Origin: Exiguobacterium alkaliphilum 12/1
GTDB taxonomy: Bacteria > Bacillota > Bacilli > Exiguobacteriales > Exiguobacteriaceae
NCBI RefSeq assembly: GCF_000714435.1
Contig: NZ_JJMW01000041.1
Span: forward strand, 230,201-294,200
Direction of reading: 5' to 3'
DNA length: 64,000 nt
Made by a program: the position numbers and the translations under genes. The stretch's first letter is position 1, and every line of letters begins with the position of its first letter. Shown here piece by piece: positions 34,126-44,005 of this stretch. A model generated the notes under the pieces. That model saw only the letters and a program-made list of their open reading frames with translations, ran no database searches and had not been told where the DNA came from.

Positions 34126-35415
34126 TTATGCTTCGTAAATGTCACGCAAGATGACCGTCTGCTCACGTGCCGGTCCGACCGAGAACGTCAACAACTCGAT
34201 GCCCGTCAACGCTTCGATGCGCTTGACGTAGTTCTGTGCGTTCACCGGTAAGTCCTCGAACGCGCGGACGCCTGTGATGTCTTCTGTCCAGCCCGGGAGC
34301 TCTTCATAGACCGGGACACACTTCTCGAGGACACGGAAGTTTGGCGGGTACTCATCGAGGAGCTTGCCTTCATACTCGTACGCCGTACAAATCTTCAACG
34401 TCTCAAGTCCCGTCAACACGTCAATCGAGTTGAGACAAAGGTCTGTGATTCCGCTGACGCGACGTGAGTGGCGAACGACGACCGAGTCGAACCAACCGAC
34501 ACGACGCGGACGTCCCGTCGTCGTGCCGTACTCTTTTCCGACTTCCCGGATCATGTGGCCGATCTCATCGTCGAGCTCGGTCGGGAACGGGCCGTCACCG
34601 ACGCGCGACGTGTACGCTTTACACACCCCGACGACGTGATGAATCTTCGACGGGCCGATTCCGGCACCGCTCGACACGCCGCCAGACGCCGCGTTCGATG
34701 AGGTGACGAACGGGTACGTCCCGTGATCGATGTCGAGGAGGACGCCTTGCGCGCCTTCGAAGAGCACTTTCTCGTCTTCGTCGAGCGCGTCGTTCAAGAC
34801 GACCGACGTATCACAGACGTACTTGGCGAACTGTTGGCCATACGCATAATACTCTTCGAACACGTCATCGAACGCAACCGCGTCGACTTCGTACATCTTC
34901 ACGAACATGCGGTTCTTGATCTCAAGAACGGTCTTGAGCTTCTCGGCGAACACTTCTTTATCGAGCAGGTCGGCGATGCGAATCCCGATGCGCGCCGCTT
35001 TGTCCATGTAACAAGGACCGATGCCTTTTAACGTCGTCCCGACTTTCGCGTCGCCTTTCGCATCTTCTTCAAGCTTGTCTTGAAGCTGGTGATACGGCAA
35101 GATGACGTGCGCCCGGTTCGAGATACGGAGGTTGTCCGTGCTCACACCGCGCTCATGCAAGTAGGCGAGCTCTTTGACGAGCGATTTCGGGTTGACGACC
35201 ATCCCGTTCCCGATGACACACGTCTTATCCGAGTAAAAGATCCCCGATGGAATCAAATGAAGTTTGTATTTCGTATCATTGAAGACGATTGTATGACCAG
35301 CGTTGTCTCCCCCTTGATAACGCGCGACGACGTCGGCTTGTTTCGACAAGAAATCGGTAATCTTCCCTTTTCCTTCATCGCCCCACTGCGTTCCCACTAC
35401 GACTACTGATGACAT
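34126..35415 (-). CDS. purA: Adenylosuccinate synthetase
   Basis: A 429-residue GTP-dependent enzyme that joins IMP and aspartate, the first committed step to AMP. It starts [18 protein letters not shown], with the phosphate-binding loop GDEGKGK and the catalytic Asp in it; [14 protein letters not shown] and [14 protein letters not shown] are IMP-site motifs. The start at 35415 follows AAGGAGG; an upstream in-frame ATG has no role. Single-gene unit with a consensus promoter and two PurBox-like elements, so control by PurR is likely. Confidence 0.96.
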   Translation of the reverse strand: MSSVVVVGTQWGDEGKGKITDFLSKQADVVARYQGGDNAGHTIVFNDTKYKLHLIPSGIFYSDKTCVIGNGMVVNPKSLVKELAYLHERGVSTDNLRISNRAHVILPYHQLQDKLEEDAKGDAKVGTTLKGIGPCYMDKAARIGIRIADLLDKEVFAEKLKTVLEIKNRMFVKMYEVDAVAFDDVFEEYYAYGQQFAKYVCDTSVVLNDALDEDEKVLFEGAQGVLLDIDHGTYPFVTSSNAASGGVSSGAGIGPSKIHHVVGVCKAYTSRVGDGPFPTELDDEIGHMIREVGKEYGTTTGRPRRVGWFDSVVVRHSRRVSGITDLCLNSIDVLTGLETLKICTAYEYEGKLLDEYPPNFRVLEKCVPVYEELPGWTEDITGVRAFEDLPVNAQNYVKRIEALTGIELLTFSVGPAREQTVILRDIYEA

Positions 35416-35460
35416 AATGAATCCTCCTTGTAAATAAACGTTCTGTTCAAACCATCCGTA

Positions 35461-35489
35461 AGTGTACACCTGACACTTCAGAAAGTCAA
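35461..35489 (-). promoter_or_regulatory. Promoter of purA
   Basis: On the minus strand TTGACT (35484-35489) and TACACT (35461-35466) are 17 bases apart. Confidence 0.7.
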
Positions 35490-35492
35490 CCT

Positions 35493-35536
35493 AATACCGA
35501 ACGATATTTTTATACTGTAATCTTTCGTTCGTTATT
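35493..35536. promoter_or_regulatory. Two inverted PurBox-like elements upstream of purA
   Basis: AATACCGAACGAT (35493-35505) matches the B. subtilis PurBox (AWWWCCGAACWWT) with one mismatch. TTCGTTCGTTATT (35524-35536) is a second, weaker copy in inverse orientation. They lie just upstream of the -35 box. The gap between the CGAA cores is wider than the usual 16-17 bases, which lowers confidence. Confidence 0.5.
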
Positions 35537-35609
35537 GACTTAACTTTCTTCGCTCACTTCTCGAATTCTTGATTTTCCGAAGACGTTTGGGTATAAAGTC
35601 GGACAAAAA

Positions 35610-35634
35610 AAGCGACGCCTCGTCGACGTCGCTT
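35610..35634 (-). terminator. Terminator after the replicative helicase gene
   Basis: AAGCGACG (35610-35617) and CGTCGCTT (35627-35634), followed on the minus strand by a T run. Confidence 0.8.
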
Positions 35635-35643
35635 GATTCGTCG

Positions 35644-36996
35644 CTACATCGGCGGCGCAAAGGCTTGCGTCTCCATGTTGACGAACTTGTTGAATTCTTT
35701 TCGGAACGAGAGTTTGACCGTACCGGTCGGACCGTTACGCTGTTTGGCGATGATAATCTCGATCGTGTTCGCATCTTCACTCTCTTTGTCGTAGTAATCG
35801 TCACGATACAAGAAGGCGACGATATCGGCATCTTGCTCGATGGCTCCGGATTCCCGGATATCCGACATCATCGGCCGCTTGTCTTGCCGGCTCTCTACAC
35901 CACGCGAGAGCTGGGACAAGGCGATGACCGGAACTTGAAGCTCACGCGCGATCGCTTTGAGCGTACGTGAGATCTCCGAGACTTCTTGTTGCCGGTTCTC
36001 GCCCGGTTTCCCGTTCCCGACGATGAGCTGCAAGTAGTCAATCATGATCATGCCAAGGCCATGTTCTTGCTTCAAGCGGCGGCATTTCGCACGAATCTCG
36101 TTGACCCGGAGTCCCGGCGTATCATCGATATAAATCCCTGCTTGAGACAACGAGGACATCGCGAGCGAGAGCCGTCCCCAGTCCTCGGCCTCGAGCCGTC
36201 CGGTCCGGAGACGCTGGGCATCGATATTGCCTTCCGCACAGAGCATCCGCATGACGAGTTGCTCGGCGCCCATCTCCAAACTGAAGATGGCGACGTTCTC
36301 GCCGGTACGGACCGCGACGTTTTGCGAGATGTTGAGCGCGAACGCCGTCTTCCCGACCGAAGGACGAGCCGCAACGATAATCAAATCGTTTCGTTGGAAA
36401 CCGGCCGTCATCTTATCCAAATCGGTGAACCCGGTCGCAATCCCTGTGATCTCGCCGCTCGACTGGTGTAACTTTTCAATCGTCGAGTAGGCGTCCGATA
36501 AGACCGACCCGATCGGGTGGAAACTCGACTGTCCTTTTCGTTGCGACACTTTTAAGATGTTCCGCTCCGCGTCGGATAAGACCGCATCGACTTCGTCTTG
36601 GCGCTCATACCCGTCCGAGACGATGTTCGTCGCCGTACGAATGAGCCGGCGGAGCGCCGCCTTTTGGTCGACGACGTTCAAGTAGTAGCCGATGTTGCCG
36701 ATGGCCGGAACCGCTTCGGCGATTTCGGCCAAATAGTTCAAGCCCCCGATCTCATCGAGAATACCTTGCGCTTGAAGCTCGGAACTGAGTGTGACCAAAT
36801 CGACGAGTTCACCGCGGTCATTGATTTTCAGCATCGCCTCAAAGATGCGTTGATGGCTGACCCGATAAAAATCGTCCGGGTCGACCCGTTCCGAGGCAGT
36901 GATCAGACGGTCCGAGTCAAGGATGACGGCTCCGAGGACGGCTTGCTCCGCCTCTACGCTATGCGGCGGGGTATTCACTTGAATCGCATCACTCAT
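35644..36996 (-). CDS. dnaB: Replicative DNA helicase (DnaB; DnaC in B. subtilis naming)
   Basis: A 450-residue hexameric 5'-3' helicase of the replication fork. The N-terminal helical domain (about 5-110) opens with PHSVEAEQAVLGAVILD; the RecA-like domain has Walker A ARPSVGKT near 210-217, MIMIDYLQLI and the closing QRNGPTGTVKLSF. It ends the gdpP-rplI-dnaB operon, 17 bases after rplI, as in B. subtilis, and is followed by a terminator. Confidence 0.96.
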   Translation of the reverse strand: MSDAIQVNTPPHSVEAEQAVLGAVILDSDRLITASERVDPDDFYRVSHQRIFEAMLKINDRGELVDLVTLSSELQAQGILDEIGGLNYLAEIAEAVPAIGNIGYYLNVVDQKAALRRLIRTATNIVSDGYERQDEVDAVLSDAERNILKVSQRKGQSSFHPIGSVLSDAYSTIEKLHQSSGEITGIATGFTDLDKMTAGFQRNDLIIVAARPSVGKTAFALNISQNVAVRTGENVAIFSLEMGAEQLVMRMLCAEGNIDAQRLRTGRLEAEDWGRLSLAMSSLSQAGIYIDDTPGLRVNEIRAKCRRLKQEHGLGMIMIDYLQLIVGNGKPGENRQQEVSEISRTLKAIARELQVPVIALSQLSRGVESRQDKRPMMSDIRESGAIEQDADIVAFLYRDDYYDKESEDANTIEIIIAKQRNGPTGTVKLSFRKEFNKFVNMETQAFAPPM

Positions 36997-37013
36997 CCGT
37001 CATTCCCTCACCT

Positions 37014-37457
37014 TCACGCTTCTTGGACATGGACGTTCAACGTGGCCGTGACGTCCTGATGCAACTTCACTGGCACTTTTGTGAAACCGAGCGCTTTAAT
37101 CGGGTGCTCGAGCTCGATTTTACGCTTGTCGAGCTTGTAGCCCATCCCTTTCAACGCCTCGGCGATTTGTTTGCTCGTGACCGAACCGAAGACGCGGCCA
37201 CCTTCACCTGACTTCGTCTTGACGACGATCGTCTCTTTCTCGATTTTGGCTTTGAGTGTTTGGGCTGCTTTCAACTCTTCTTCAGCCGCTTGCTCGGCCC
37301 GGCGCTCTTTCGCCGCGAACGCCTTCAAGTTGCCCGGCGTCGCTTCGACGGCCAAGTTCTTTTTGAAGAGGACATTCTTCGCGTATGCGTCGGCGACGTC
37401 TTTCACGTCGCCCGCTTTCCCTTGCCCTTTAACATCTACTTTTAAAATGACTTTCAT
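37014..37457 (-). CDS. rplI: 50S ribosomal protein L9
   Basis: A 147-residue ribosomal protein with the two-domain L9 layout: N-terminal rRNA-binding domain starting [20 protein letters not shown], a long connecting helix (about 40-75) and a C-terminal domain with [11 protein letters not shown]. Its start overlaps the gdpP stop by 4 bases. Confidence 0.97.
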   Translation of the reverse strand: MKVILKVDVKGQGKAGDVKDVADAYAKNVLFKKNLAVEATPGNLKAFAAKERRAEQAAEEELKAAQTLKAKIEKETIVVKTKSGEGGRVFGSVTSKQIAEALKGMGYKLDKRKIELEHPIKALGFTKVPVKLHQDVTATLNVHVQEA

Positions 37458-39442
37458 TCCGTTTCCTCTCCTTCGGTTTCATCTGTCAAATAATGATCAA
37501 TCGCTTCTTTCAACAGTTTCTTCGCTTGGTCGCGATTGACGTCAAGCTGCGTCGCCGCATTCGTCAAATGACCGCCGCCTTCAAGCATCTCCATGACGAC
37601 TTGGACGTTGACGTCTCCGAGCGAACGGGCACTGATGCCGGTCCGTCCGTCCGGCAAGACAGCGATGACGAACGACGCTTTGACGCCTTCCATATTGAGC
37701 AGTTGGTCGGCCGATTGGGCGATGAGCACTTGATGGTGCGGTTCATCGTCCGGCGCGACGGCAATCGCCATCCCATCTGAGTAAATCTCCGTGCTCTCGA
37801 GGATGTGCGACTGTTCGATATACGAATCGAGATCTTGCCGCATGAAATGTTGAACGAGCACCGTATCCGCCCCTTGAATCCGCAGGAACGACGCGGCGTC
37901 AAACGTCCGCGATCCCGTCCGGAGCGTGAACCCTTTCGTATCTACCATGATGCCCGCGAGGAGGGACGTCGCCTCTAAAATCGACAGTTTGCGCGTGCCG
38001 GCCTGATACTCGATCAGTTCCGTCACGAGCTCGCACGTCGACGATGCGTACGGCTCCATATAGACGAGCACCGGGTCTTCGATGAACTCTTCGCCCCGGC
38101 GATGGTGATCGATGACGACAACGCGCTCGGCCCGGTCAAGAATCTCGCGTGAAATGACGAGCGAAGGCCGGTGCGTATCGACGATGACGAGTAAGGTCTG
38201 CTCATCGATGAGCGGTTGGGCCTCGAACTCGGTCAGGAAGCGGCTGTAGAGCTCTTCATCGTTCTCGACCTCATGGACGAGACGCTGGATCCCGACACTC
38301 GTCTCACCGGCCGGGATGACGACATACGCCTCACGGCCGACGAACTCGGCGAGCTTCATGATTCCGATCGAGGCGCCCAGCGAGTCCATATCCGGGTTTT
38401 TATGGCCCATGATGAGCACGCGGCTCGATTCTTTAATCAAGTCTCGCATTGAGTTCGAGATGACACGGGCCCGGACGCGCGTCCGTTTCTCGGTCGGGTT
38501 CGTCTTGCCGCCGAAGAAGCGCACTTTCCCGTTATGCCGTTTGACGACGACTTGGTCGCCGCCGCGGCCGAGCGCTAAATCGAGGCTCGACTGGGACAAG
38601 TTGCCGAGTTCCGTCAATGACGTCTCGCCGCAGCCAATCCCGATTGAGAGCGTGAGCGGAATTTTATGTTCTTTCGTCGCTTCCCGGACCTCATCTAAAA
38701 TCGCGAACCGATTGTTCTCGAGTTCAGAGAGCGTCCGCTCGTTCATGACGAGGAAAAAGCGGTCGGCCGCCGTCCGGCGCATATAGATGTGATATTTTTG
38801 CGCCCATTGATTGAGCAACACGGTCACACGGCGATTGATTTCGCTGCGAATCTGCTCATCGACGCCGGTCGACATCTCGTCATAGTTATCCAAATACAAG
38901 ACGCCAATGACGGTCTGTGTCTCCGAGTATTTCTGTTCAATCTCGGCCTCATCCGTCATATCGAACAAGTACAACGTCTGATACTCTTGATTGTATAGCA
39001 CGCGATAGACCCGGTCCCCGACTTCAATCGTCGCTTCGTCTTCTTCTTCTTCAATCAACTCGGTGAACGCCGAATGAATCGCATCGAGCGGGATGCCGAG
39101 TTCCATCTCAAGCTCGAAGATGAGACGGGACTGCTCGTTGAACCAGCTGATGCGACGCGCCTCATCAAAGACGAGAATCCCGATCGGCATCCCGGTCAAC
39201 GCTTCTTTCCCGACGTCTTCAATCCGGTGGGACAACGAGTGAACGTATTGTTCCCATGCTCGGCGTTCCCGACGAATCGTCACTTGCTGATAGATGAAGA
39301 AAATCAGCGTGAAAACGAACAGGGTGACTGCTGCCACGATGCTGTAGAACGCCAATCCAAGCGCAGCGAGGACGCCGAACGCGTATGGGAACGCGTGCTT
39401 TGAATGGTTCTTCACGGATGTTATTGCTTCACCACTGTGCAT
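37454..39442 (-). CDS. gdpP: Cyclic-di-AMP phosphodiesterase GdpP
   Basis: A 662-residue membrane enzyme that cleaves c-di-AMP to pApA and so controls potassium, osmotic and wall homeostasis. Two membrane spans (about 16-35 and 38-52), a PAS domain (about 85-150), a degenerate GGDEF domain (about 170-305), then DHH/DHHA1 catalytic domains: GHKNPDMDS (346-354), D422 in IVDTH and DHH at 445-447. AGGAGG lies 5 bases before the ATG. First gene of gdpP-rplI-dnaB. Confidence 0.95.
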   Translation of the reverse strand: MHSGEAITSVKNHSKHAFPYAFGVLAALGLAFYSIVAAVTLFVFTLIFFIYQQVTIRRERRAWEQYVHSLSHRIEDVGKEALTGMPIGILVFDEARRISWFNEQSRLIFELEMELGIPLDAIHSAFTELIEEEEDEATIEVGDRVYRVLYNQEYQTLYLFDMTDEAEIEQKYSETQTVIGVLYLDNYDEMSTGVDEQIRSEINRRVTVLLNQWAQKYHIYMRRTAADRFFLVMNERTLSELENNRFAILDEVREATKEHKIPLTLSIGIGCGETSLTELGNLSQSSLDLALGRGGDQVVVKRHNGKVRFFGGKTNPTEKRTRVRARVISNSMRDLIKESSRVLIMGHKNPDMDSLGASIGIMKLAEFVGREAYVVIPAGETSVGIQRLVHEVENDEELYSRFLTEFEAQPLIDEQTLLVIVDTHRPSLVISREILDRAERVVVIDHHRRGEEFIEDPVLVYMEPYASSTCELVTELIEYQAGTRKLSILEATSLLAGIMVDTKGFTLRTGSRTFDAASFLRIQGADTVLVQHFMRQDLDSYIEQSHILESTEIYSDGMAIAVAPDDEPHHQVLIAQSADQLLNMEGVKASFVIAVLPDGRTGISARSLGDVNVQVVMEMLEGGGHLTNAATQLDVNRDQAKKLLKEAIDHYLTDETEGEETE

Positions 39443-39498
39443 GTATGCCTCCTAAAATGAGTGTCAAACACCCATGATGTCGAAATGGTTTCTGCTTT

Positions 39499-39507
39499 AT
39501 CATACCA
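39499..39507 (-). promoter_or_regulatory. Extended -10 promoter element of the gdpP operon
   Basis: On the minus strand TGGTATGAT has TGn directly before TATGAT (39499-39504), an extended -10 box 57 bases upstream of gdpP. No clear -35 is seen. Confidence 0.4.
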
Positions 39508-39547
39508 TATCCGTCTATTCGACTTACACTCCGACGATAAACAAAAA

Positions 39548-39573
39548 ACGACCTATCCCGAAGGATAAGTCGT
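39548..39573 (-). terminator. Terminator of the rpsF-ssb-rpsR operon
   Basis: ACGACCTATCC (39548-39558) pairs with GGATAAGTCGT (39563-39573), followed on the minus strand by TTTTTTG. Confidence 0.8.
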
Positions 39574-39582
39574 GCGCCAAGA

Positions 39583-39813
39583 TTACTCTGCAACGTATGG
39601 AAGCAAAGCCATTTGACGTGAGCGCTTGATAGCGACAGTAAGTGGACGTTGGTATTTCGCTGAAGTACCAGTCACACGACGTGGAAGAATTTTACCACGC
39701 TCCGAAACGAAGCGTTTGAGCAATTCTACGTCTTTATAATCGATATGAGTGATGTTGTTCGACGTAAAGAAACATACTTTACGACGACGACGACCTCCTG
39801 GACGACGTGCCAT
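39583..39813 (-). CDS. rpsR: 30S ribosomal protein S18
   Basis: A 76-residue basic protein opening [19 protein letters not shown], with the S18 core [19 protein letters not shown]. It pairs with S6 in the platform of the 30S subunit. AAAGGAGG lies before the start. Last gene of rpsF-ssb-rpsR. Confidence 0.97.
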   Translation of the reverse strand: MARRPGGRRRRKVCFFTSNNITHIDYKDVELLKRFVSERGKILPRRVTGTSAKYQRPLTVAIKRSRQMALLPYVAE

Positions 39814-39854
39814 GTGAAGACCTCCTTTATTAGTTTAGTTTCGAATCGGCTCGA

Positions 39855-40364
39855 TCAAAATGGTAGATCGTCATCCGATAAGTCGATTTTGCCTCCGCCC
39901 GAGAACGGGTCGGCGTCAAAACCTTTGTTTGAGTTCGAGGACTGAGATGAAGTCGAAGAAGCGGCTGCGCCCCATCCTGACCCACTTGACTCACCACCAC
40001 CGAAGACATCTCCAGCCGGTGCTGTATCACGTTGCCCTGAGGCCCCGCGTGGTTCAAGGAAGCGTACGCTATCGGCTACGACTTCTGCCCGGTAACGACG
40101 TTGGCCATCTTGACCTTCGTAACTACTGATTTGAAGGCGACCGTCTACGCCGGCCATGCTGCCTTTTTTCAAATATTGTGCCACGTTCTCTGCTTGTTTG
40201 CGCCATACGACACAATCAATAAAGTCCGCCTCACGCTTCCCATCTTGTCCAGTGAATGGACGATCGCAAGCGAGAGTGAAGCGAGTTACGGCGATGCCGC
40301 TCTGCGTATAACGCATTTCTGGATCGCGTGTCAATCGACCAACTAACACAACTCGGTTAATCAT
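39855..40364 (-). CDS. ssb: Single-stranded DNA-binding protein
   Basis: A 169-residue SSB. The OB-fold (about 1-105) begins [20 protein letters not shown]; a Gly/Ser-rich linker (about 110-155) leads to the acidic tip DDDLPF, the docking site for partner repair and replication proteins. The ATG at 40364 follows GGGGAG; an upstream in-frame ATG lacks support. Middle gene of rpsF-ssb-rpsR, the usual arrangement. Confidence 0.97.
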   Translation of the reverse strand: MINRVVLVGRLTRDPEMRYTQSGIAVTRFTLACDRPFTGQDGKREADFIDCVVWRKQAENVAQYLKKGSMAGVDGRLQISSYEGQDGQRRYRAEVVADSVRFLEPRGASGQRDTAPAGDVFGGGESSGSGWGAAASSTSSQSSNSNKGFDADPFSGGGKIDLSDDDLPF

Positions 40365-40401
40365 CTCAAAGCTCCCCTTTCGCAATATGAAGCGTCAAGA
40401 A

Positions 40402-40689
40402 TCAACGCTCGTCTTTAGTTGTCATTTGACGGACAACGTCATCAGAGATCTTCATGAGACGCTCTGTTTCTTGAATCGCTTTCGGCTCAGCAGTGATGTT
40501 AAGAAGAACGTAGTGTCCTTCGCGCATCTTGTTGATTTCGTAAGCGAGACGACGTTTACCCATGTCTGTTGTTTTATCAACAGTACCACCGTTGTCAGTG
40601 ATGACGTTGTTGAAGCGCTCGATCAAAGCTTTCTTCGCTTCCTCATCAACTGATGGACGGATAATGTAAAGAAGTTCGTATTTACGCAT
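40402..40689 (-). CDS. rpsF: 30S ribosomal protein S6
   Basis: A 95-residue protein opening MRKYELLYIIRPSVDEEAKK, with the RRLAYEINKMREGHYVLLN core. It binds S18 and 16S rRNA in the 30S platform. GAGGAGG lies before the start. The leader carries an S6:S18-type binding hairpin, so the S6-S18 complex probably limits its own synthesis. Confidence 0.97.
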   Translation of the reverse strand: MRKYELLYIIRPSVDEEAKKALIERFNNVITDNGGTVDKTTDMGKRRLAYEINKMREGHYVLLNITAEPKAIQETERLMKISDDVVRQMTTKDER

Positions 40690-40711
40690 TATCTTTCACC
40701 TCCTCTTGGAC

Positions 40712-40745
40712 TAACGGCTCCTACCGGTTGTAGGAGCAAGGAGCA
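40712..40745 (-). ncRNA. S6:S18 autoregulatory leader hairpin upstream of rpsF
   Basis: GCTCCTAC (40717-40724) and GTAGGAGC (40730-40737) form an 8-base stem whose minus-strand loop reads AACCG, followed after the stem by CCGTTAG. A CCG-containing motif next to such a stem is typical of the conserved S6:S18 leader that mimics the rRNA site. It ends about 20 bases before the rpsF start. Confidence 0.7.
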
Positions 40746-40819
40746 AACAATTGTTTTACTCACGTCATAATATACTATCAAACTTCTCTTCGTTTTACAA
40801 CACGTATTCGTAAATTGTC

Positions 40820-41920
40820 TTAGACGTTGAAACGGAACGTGACGACGTCGCCATCGGCGAAGACGTACTCTTTTCCTTCTGAGCGAAGTTTCCCTTGCTC
40901 TTTCACCGTCGCCATGTTGCCCGCGGCTGAAAGATCTTCAAACGAGACGACTTCCGCACGGATGAATCCGCGTTCGAAGTCCGAGTGGATGACGCCTGCA
41001 CATTGCGGTGCCTTCATGCCTTGTTTGAACGTCCACGCGCGCACTTCTTTCTCACCGGCCGTGAAATAAGTCGCAAGGCCGAGCGTCGAGTAGGCGGCAC
41101 GAATCAATTGATCGAGACCCGACTCTTCGATACCGAGGTCTTGTAAGAATTCAAGACGCTCTTCTGGTTCGAGCTCTGAAATCTCTTCTTCGATGCGGGC
41201 ACAGATGACAATGACTTTTGCACCTTCTGTCGCTGCGTGCTCGCGAACCGCTTGTACGTATGGGTTGTTGTCCGAGTCTGCCACTTCGTCTTCGCTCACG
41301 TTCGCGACGTAAAGCATCGGCTTCATCGTGAGCAGTTGGAAGTGCTTGACGATGGCGAGTTGCTCATCCGTCAATTCCGCGACACGAGCTGGGCGCTCTG
41401 ACTCGAGCACCGCTTGCACGATTTCAAGTGCCTCGAGTTCTTGTGCGGCGCCTTTATCTTTTGACTTCACCATCTTTTGAACGCGCGTGATGCGTTTCTC
41501 GACGAGTTCAAGGTCCGCCAAAATCAATTCGAGGTTGATGGTCGTGATGTCATCGATTGGCGACACTTTTCCGGCGACGTGCGTGATGTTGTCGTCTTCA
41601 AAACAACGGACGACTTGGCAAATCGCATCGACTTCACGAATGTTGGCGAGGAACTTGTTGCCAAGCCCTTCCCCTTTTGACGCTCCTTTGACAATTCCGG
41701 CGATGTCCGTGAATTCGAACGCGGTCGGTACCGTCTTTTTCGGTTGAACGAGTTCCGTCAACCGATCAAGGCGTGAATCCGGTACTTCGACGACACCGAC
41801 GTTCGGGTCGATCGTAGCGAACGGATAGTTGGCCGCCTCTACACCTGCTTGCGTAATCGCGTTAAATAATGTCGATTTCCCGACGTTCGGCAATCCGACG
41901 ATTCCTGCTGTTAATCCCAC
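40820..41920 (-). CDS. ychF: Ribosome-associated OBG-type ATPase YchF
   Basis: A 366-residue P-loop protein. G1 is GLPNVGKST (8-16), followed by [20 protein letters not shown] (switch II), a coiled-coil insert, and the C-terminal TGS domain ending [16 protein letters not shown]. Despite the GTPase fold it prefers ATP (the NKxD motif is altered, here NVSE) and binds ribosomes; linked to stress responses. Single-gene unit with its own promoter. Confidence 0.95.
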   Translation of the reverse strand: MGLTAGIVGLPNVGKSTLFNAITQAGVEAANYPFATIDPNVGVVEVPDSRLDRLTELVQPKKTVPTAFEFTDIAGIVKGASKGEGLGNKFLANIREVDAICQVVRCFEDDNITHVAGKVSPIDDITTINLELILADLELVEKRITRVQKMVKSKDKGAAQELEALEIVQAVLESERPARVAELTDEQLAIVKHFQLLTMKPMLYVANVSEDEVADSDNNPYVQAVREHAATEGAKVIVICARIEEEISELEPEERLEFLQDLGIEESGLDQLIRAAYSTLGLATYFTAGEKEVRAWTFKQGMKAPQCAGVIHSDFERGFIRAEVVSFEDLSAAGNMATVKEQGKLRSEGKEYVFADGDVVTFRFNV

Positions 41921-41941
41921 TTGTATGTCCTCCTCATCCGG

Positions 41942-41955
41942 GTTTCCCGGGAAAT
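41942..41955. promoter_or_regulatory. Noc-binding site
   Basis: GTTTCCCGGGAAAT differs from the B. subtilis Noc consensus ATTTCCCGGGAAAT at the first base only. It lies in the ychF leader, about 3.7 kb from noc. Confidence 0.7.
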
Positions 41956-42012
41956 GTTGATCCGTCTGTGGAGTGGGTACATTGAGTACACCACACCGTC
42001 ACATCCTTCACA

Positions 42013-42041
42013 ATTATAGTTAGTCCACGATTAAACCGCAA
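42013..42041 (-). promoter_or_regulatory. Promoter of ychF
   Basis: On the minus strand TTGCGG (42036-42041) and TATAAT (42013-42018) are 17 bases apart; the leader would be about 85 bases. Confidence 0.6.
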
Positions 42042-42062
42042 CTCAACACGTGAACGTAAAGA

Positions 42063-42089
42063 AAAACGCCTCTTATTCAGCGGCGTTTT
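42063..42089 (-). terminator. Terminator overlapping the end of the DUF951 gene
   Basis: AAAACGCC (42063-42070) and GGCGTTTT (42082-42089); it includes the last codons of the gene and is followed by T on the minus strand. Confidence 0.7.
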
Positions 42090-42276
42090 CTTCTTTAAGC
42101 ACTTTCTTTAATCGCTTATCAAAATCGCGACGTGGCATGAGCACGCTCGCACCGCAGCCTTGGCATTTGATGCGGATGTCCATCCCGACCCGTGTCACTT
42201 GCCAACGGTTCGTCTTGCAGGCGTGCGGCTTCTTCATTTCCACATAATCGTTTAACTCATACGATTTAGCTTGCAT
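42073..42276 (-). CDS. DUF951 small zinc-ribbon-like protein (YyzM type)
   Basis: A 67-residue protein with the DUF951 pattern: VEMKKPHACKTNRWQVTR, then IKCQGCGASVLMPRRDF. C20 with the CxxC pair of CQGC suggests a metal or nucleic-acid binding fold. Function unknown. It overlaps the end of the mscS-like gene by 11 bases; AAAGGAG lies 9 bases before the start. The same neighbours occur in B. subtilis. Confidence 0.85.
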   Translation of the reverse strand: MQAKSYELNDYVEMKKPHACKTNRWQVTRVGMDIRIKCQGCGASVLMPRRDFDKRLKKVLKEENAAE

Positions 42277-43207
42277 CTCCAGGCGCTCCTTTAGTCGAGG
42301 TAGTCGGCGACATCATGACCGTGCGTGGGTACGGAATCTCGATGCCACGCTCGTCTAGTCCCGCCTTCAATTCTTTATGCAAAATGCGGCCGGCCGCGAA
42401 GTGTTGTGTCGGCGGCACCTCGGCCATGAGCCGATAGACGACTTCAGACGGCCCGAGCGATTGGACGCCGGCGAGCGTGATCGGTTGAATGAACAAGTCG
42501 TGATATTTCGCTTCGACCGTCTTCGCGATCTCTTTTAGCGCCGTCTCGACTTTACCCATATCTTCTTCATAGGCGACACCGATATCGACGACGGCGACAC
42601 TGTTCTCAAGCGAATAGTTCGTCACTTGCATGATTTGACCGTTCGGGATAATCGTCACTTGGCCGTTCAAACCTTTCAGCTTCGTCGTCCGAATCCCGAC
42701 TTCGATGACCGTTCCATCGACTTGCTGGTTCAAGTTGACGTAGTCCCCGTTCTTATATTGGTTTTCAAAGATGATGAACGCGCCCGTGATGACGTCCTTG
42801 ACCAAGTTCTGCGCGCCGAACGAGATCGCAAGACCGGCAACCCCGGCCGACGCAATCAAACCGGCGATGTTGACGCCGAACTGGCCGAGCACCGTCAAAA
42901 TCATGACGAGGCCGAGCACGTAACGAATCGTATTTTGCGCCAGTTTCAATAACGTCTCGTTTTGGCGCTGGGCGACGATGTTGTCTTCATGGATTTTGCG
43001 TAACGTGAAGACGCGTTGTACCATCGACGTCAAAATGCGTGATGCGATATAGAGTGCCAAGATGATGAGCGCGACGCCGGCGAGCTTGAAACCGAAGCCG
43101 ATCCACATCTCGGTATCTTGAAAGTAAGCGACGAACCGGTTGACGTTCTCAATCGTCTGATCCGCCACTGATGACAAATCAGTTGGGTCTGTATTTTGTG
43201 AAGCCAT
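42266..43207 (-). CDS. MscS-family mechanosensitive channel
   Basis: A 313-residue small-conductance channel protein with three membrane spans (about 36-58, 88-108 and 112-135). The pore helix TM3 is rich in Gly/Ala (IAGLIASAGVAGLAISFGAQ), followed by the family's NLVKDVITGAFI and a cytoplasmic vestibule. It opens under membrane tension to release solutes on osmotic downshock. It precedes the DUF951 gene with an 11-base overlap. Confidence 0.92.
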   Translation of the reverse strand: MASQNTDPTDLSSVADQTIENVNRFVAYFQDTEMWIGFGFKLAGVALIILALYIASRILTSMVQRVFTLRKIHEDNIVAQRQNETLLKLAQNTIRYVLGLVMILTVLGQFGVNIAGLIASAGVAGLAISFGAQNLVKDVITGAFIIFENQYKNGDYVNLNQQVDGTVIEVGIRTTKLKGLNGQVTIIPNGQIMQVTNYSLENSVAVVDIGVAYEEDMGKVETALKEIAKTVEAKYHDLFIQPITLAGVQSLGPSEVVYRLMAEVPPTQHFAAGRILHKELKAGLDERGIEIPYPRTVMMSPTTSTKGAPGDAS

Positions 43208-43378
43208 GTTTTCACCTCGTAAAATCGTATATTCTAACCCATCAAAACATACTTTACGACTTTTCTCAAACGCTACATCCAGACGTTATAAGTTTCAACG
43301 TTTTGGGAATGGGATAGTACGGTATCTTTCCGACAAGGCAACTAGACGTTCTGCAGCTCAGAAGAGAGGATGAGATTC

Positions 43379-44005
43379 ATGCCGTTTCGCTTAAAACCAC
43401 ACAAACCCTACTCGTTCTTCATCGAACATACCGAACGGAGCGGTTCACAGCTATTCGCTGACCAGCTGCACGAGCAGTTGGCGAGCGAGGCGCATCGTCC
43501 CATCGTCCTCGTCTGCATCGGCTCCGATCGTTCGACCGGCGACTCGCTCGGTCCTCTGGTCGGTACGTTTCTCGAAGAAAAGTCGGTTCGTAATTTATAC
43601 GTCTATGGGACGCTTACGAAGCCTGTCCATGCGTTAAACCTCGTCGAGACGCTTCACGAGATTCAGACCCGCTTTCATCGGCCGCTCATCATCGCCATCG
43701 ACGCCTGTCTCGGTCGATTGTCGAGCGTCGGGTACGTCTTCTTCTCAGAAGGACCGCTCGCCCCGGGCGCCGGTGTCCAAAAGGAGTTACCTGCCGTCGG
43801 TGAATACAACATTAAAGCCGTCGTCAACGTGAGTGGTTTCATGGAGATGATGATTTTACAAAACACACGCCTCCACCTCGTCTATGAGCTCGCCCGTTTC
43901 ATCACGGAAGGGTTTGCCGAGTTCGATGCACGCATCGGTCGGCTCCATCATGAAGAAGCGGCGATCACCCGGCTCCGTCAATCCCGTGACGAATCGAAAT
44001 CTTGA
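43379..44005 (+). CDS. yyaC: YyaC-like protein (DUF1256, GPR-protease relative)
   Basis: A 208-residue protein of the YyaC family, related in fold to the germination protease GPR. Motifs: VLVCIGSDRSTGDSLGPLVG (about 44-63), IAIDACLGR and LAPGAGVQKELPAVGE. The ATG at 43379 is preferred over one 9 bases earlier that abuts the GAGAGG site. It converges with parB and their 3' ends overlap by 28 bases. In B. subtilis yyaC is next to spo0J too, and is a sporulation-associated gene; here it stands without other sporulation genes in view. Confidence 0.88.
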   Translation: MPFRLKPHKPYSFFIEHTERSGSQLFADQLHEQLASEAHRPIVLVCIGSDRSTGDSLGPLVGTFLEEKSVRNLYVYGTLTKPVHALNLVETLHEIQTRFHRPLIIAIDACLGRLSSVGYVFFSEGPLAPGAGVQKELPAVGEYNIKAVVNVSGFMEMMILQNTRLHLVYELARFITEGFAEFDARIGRLHHEEAAITRLRQSRDESKS

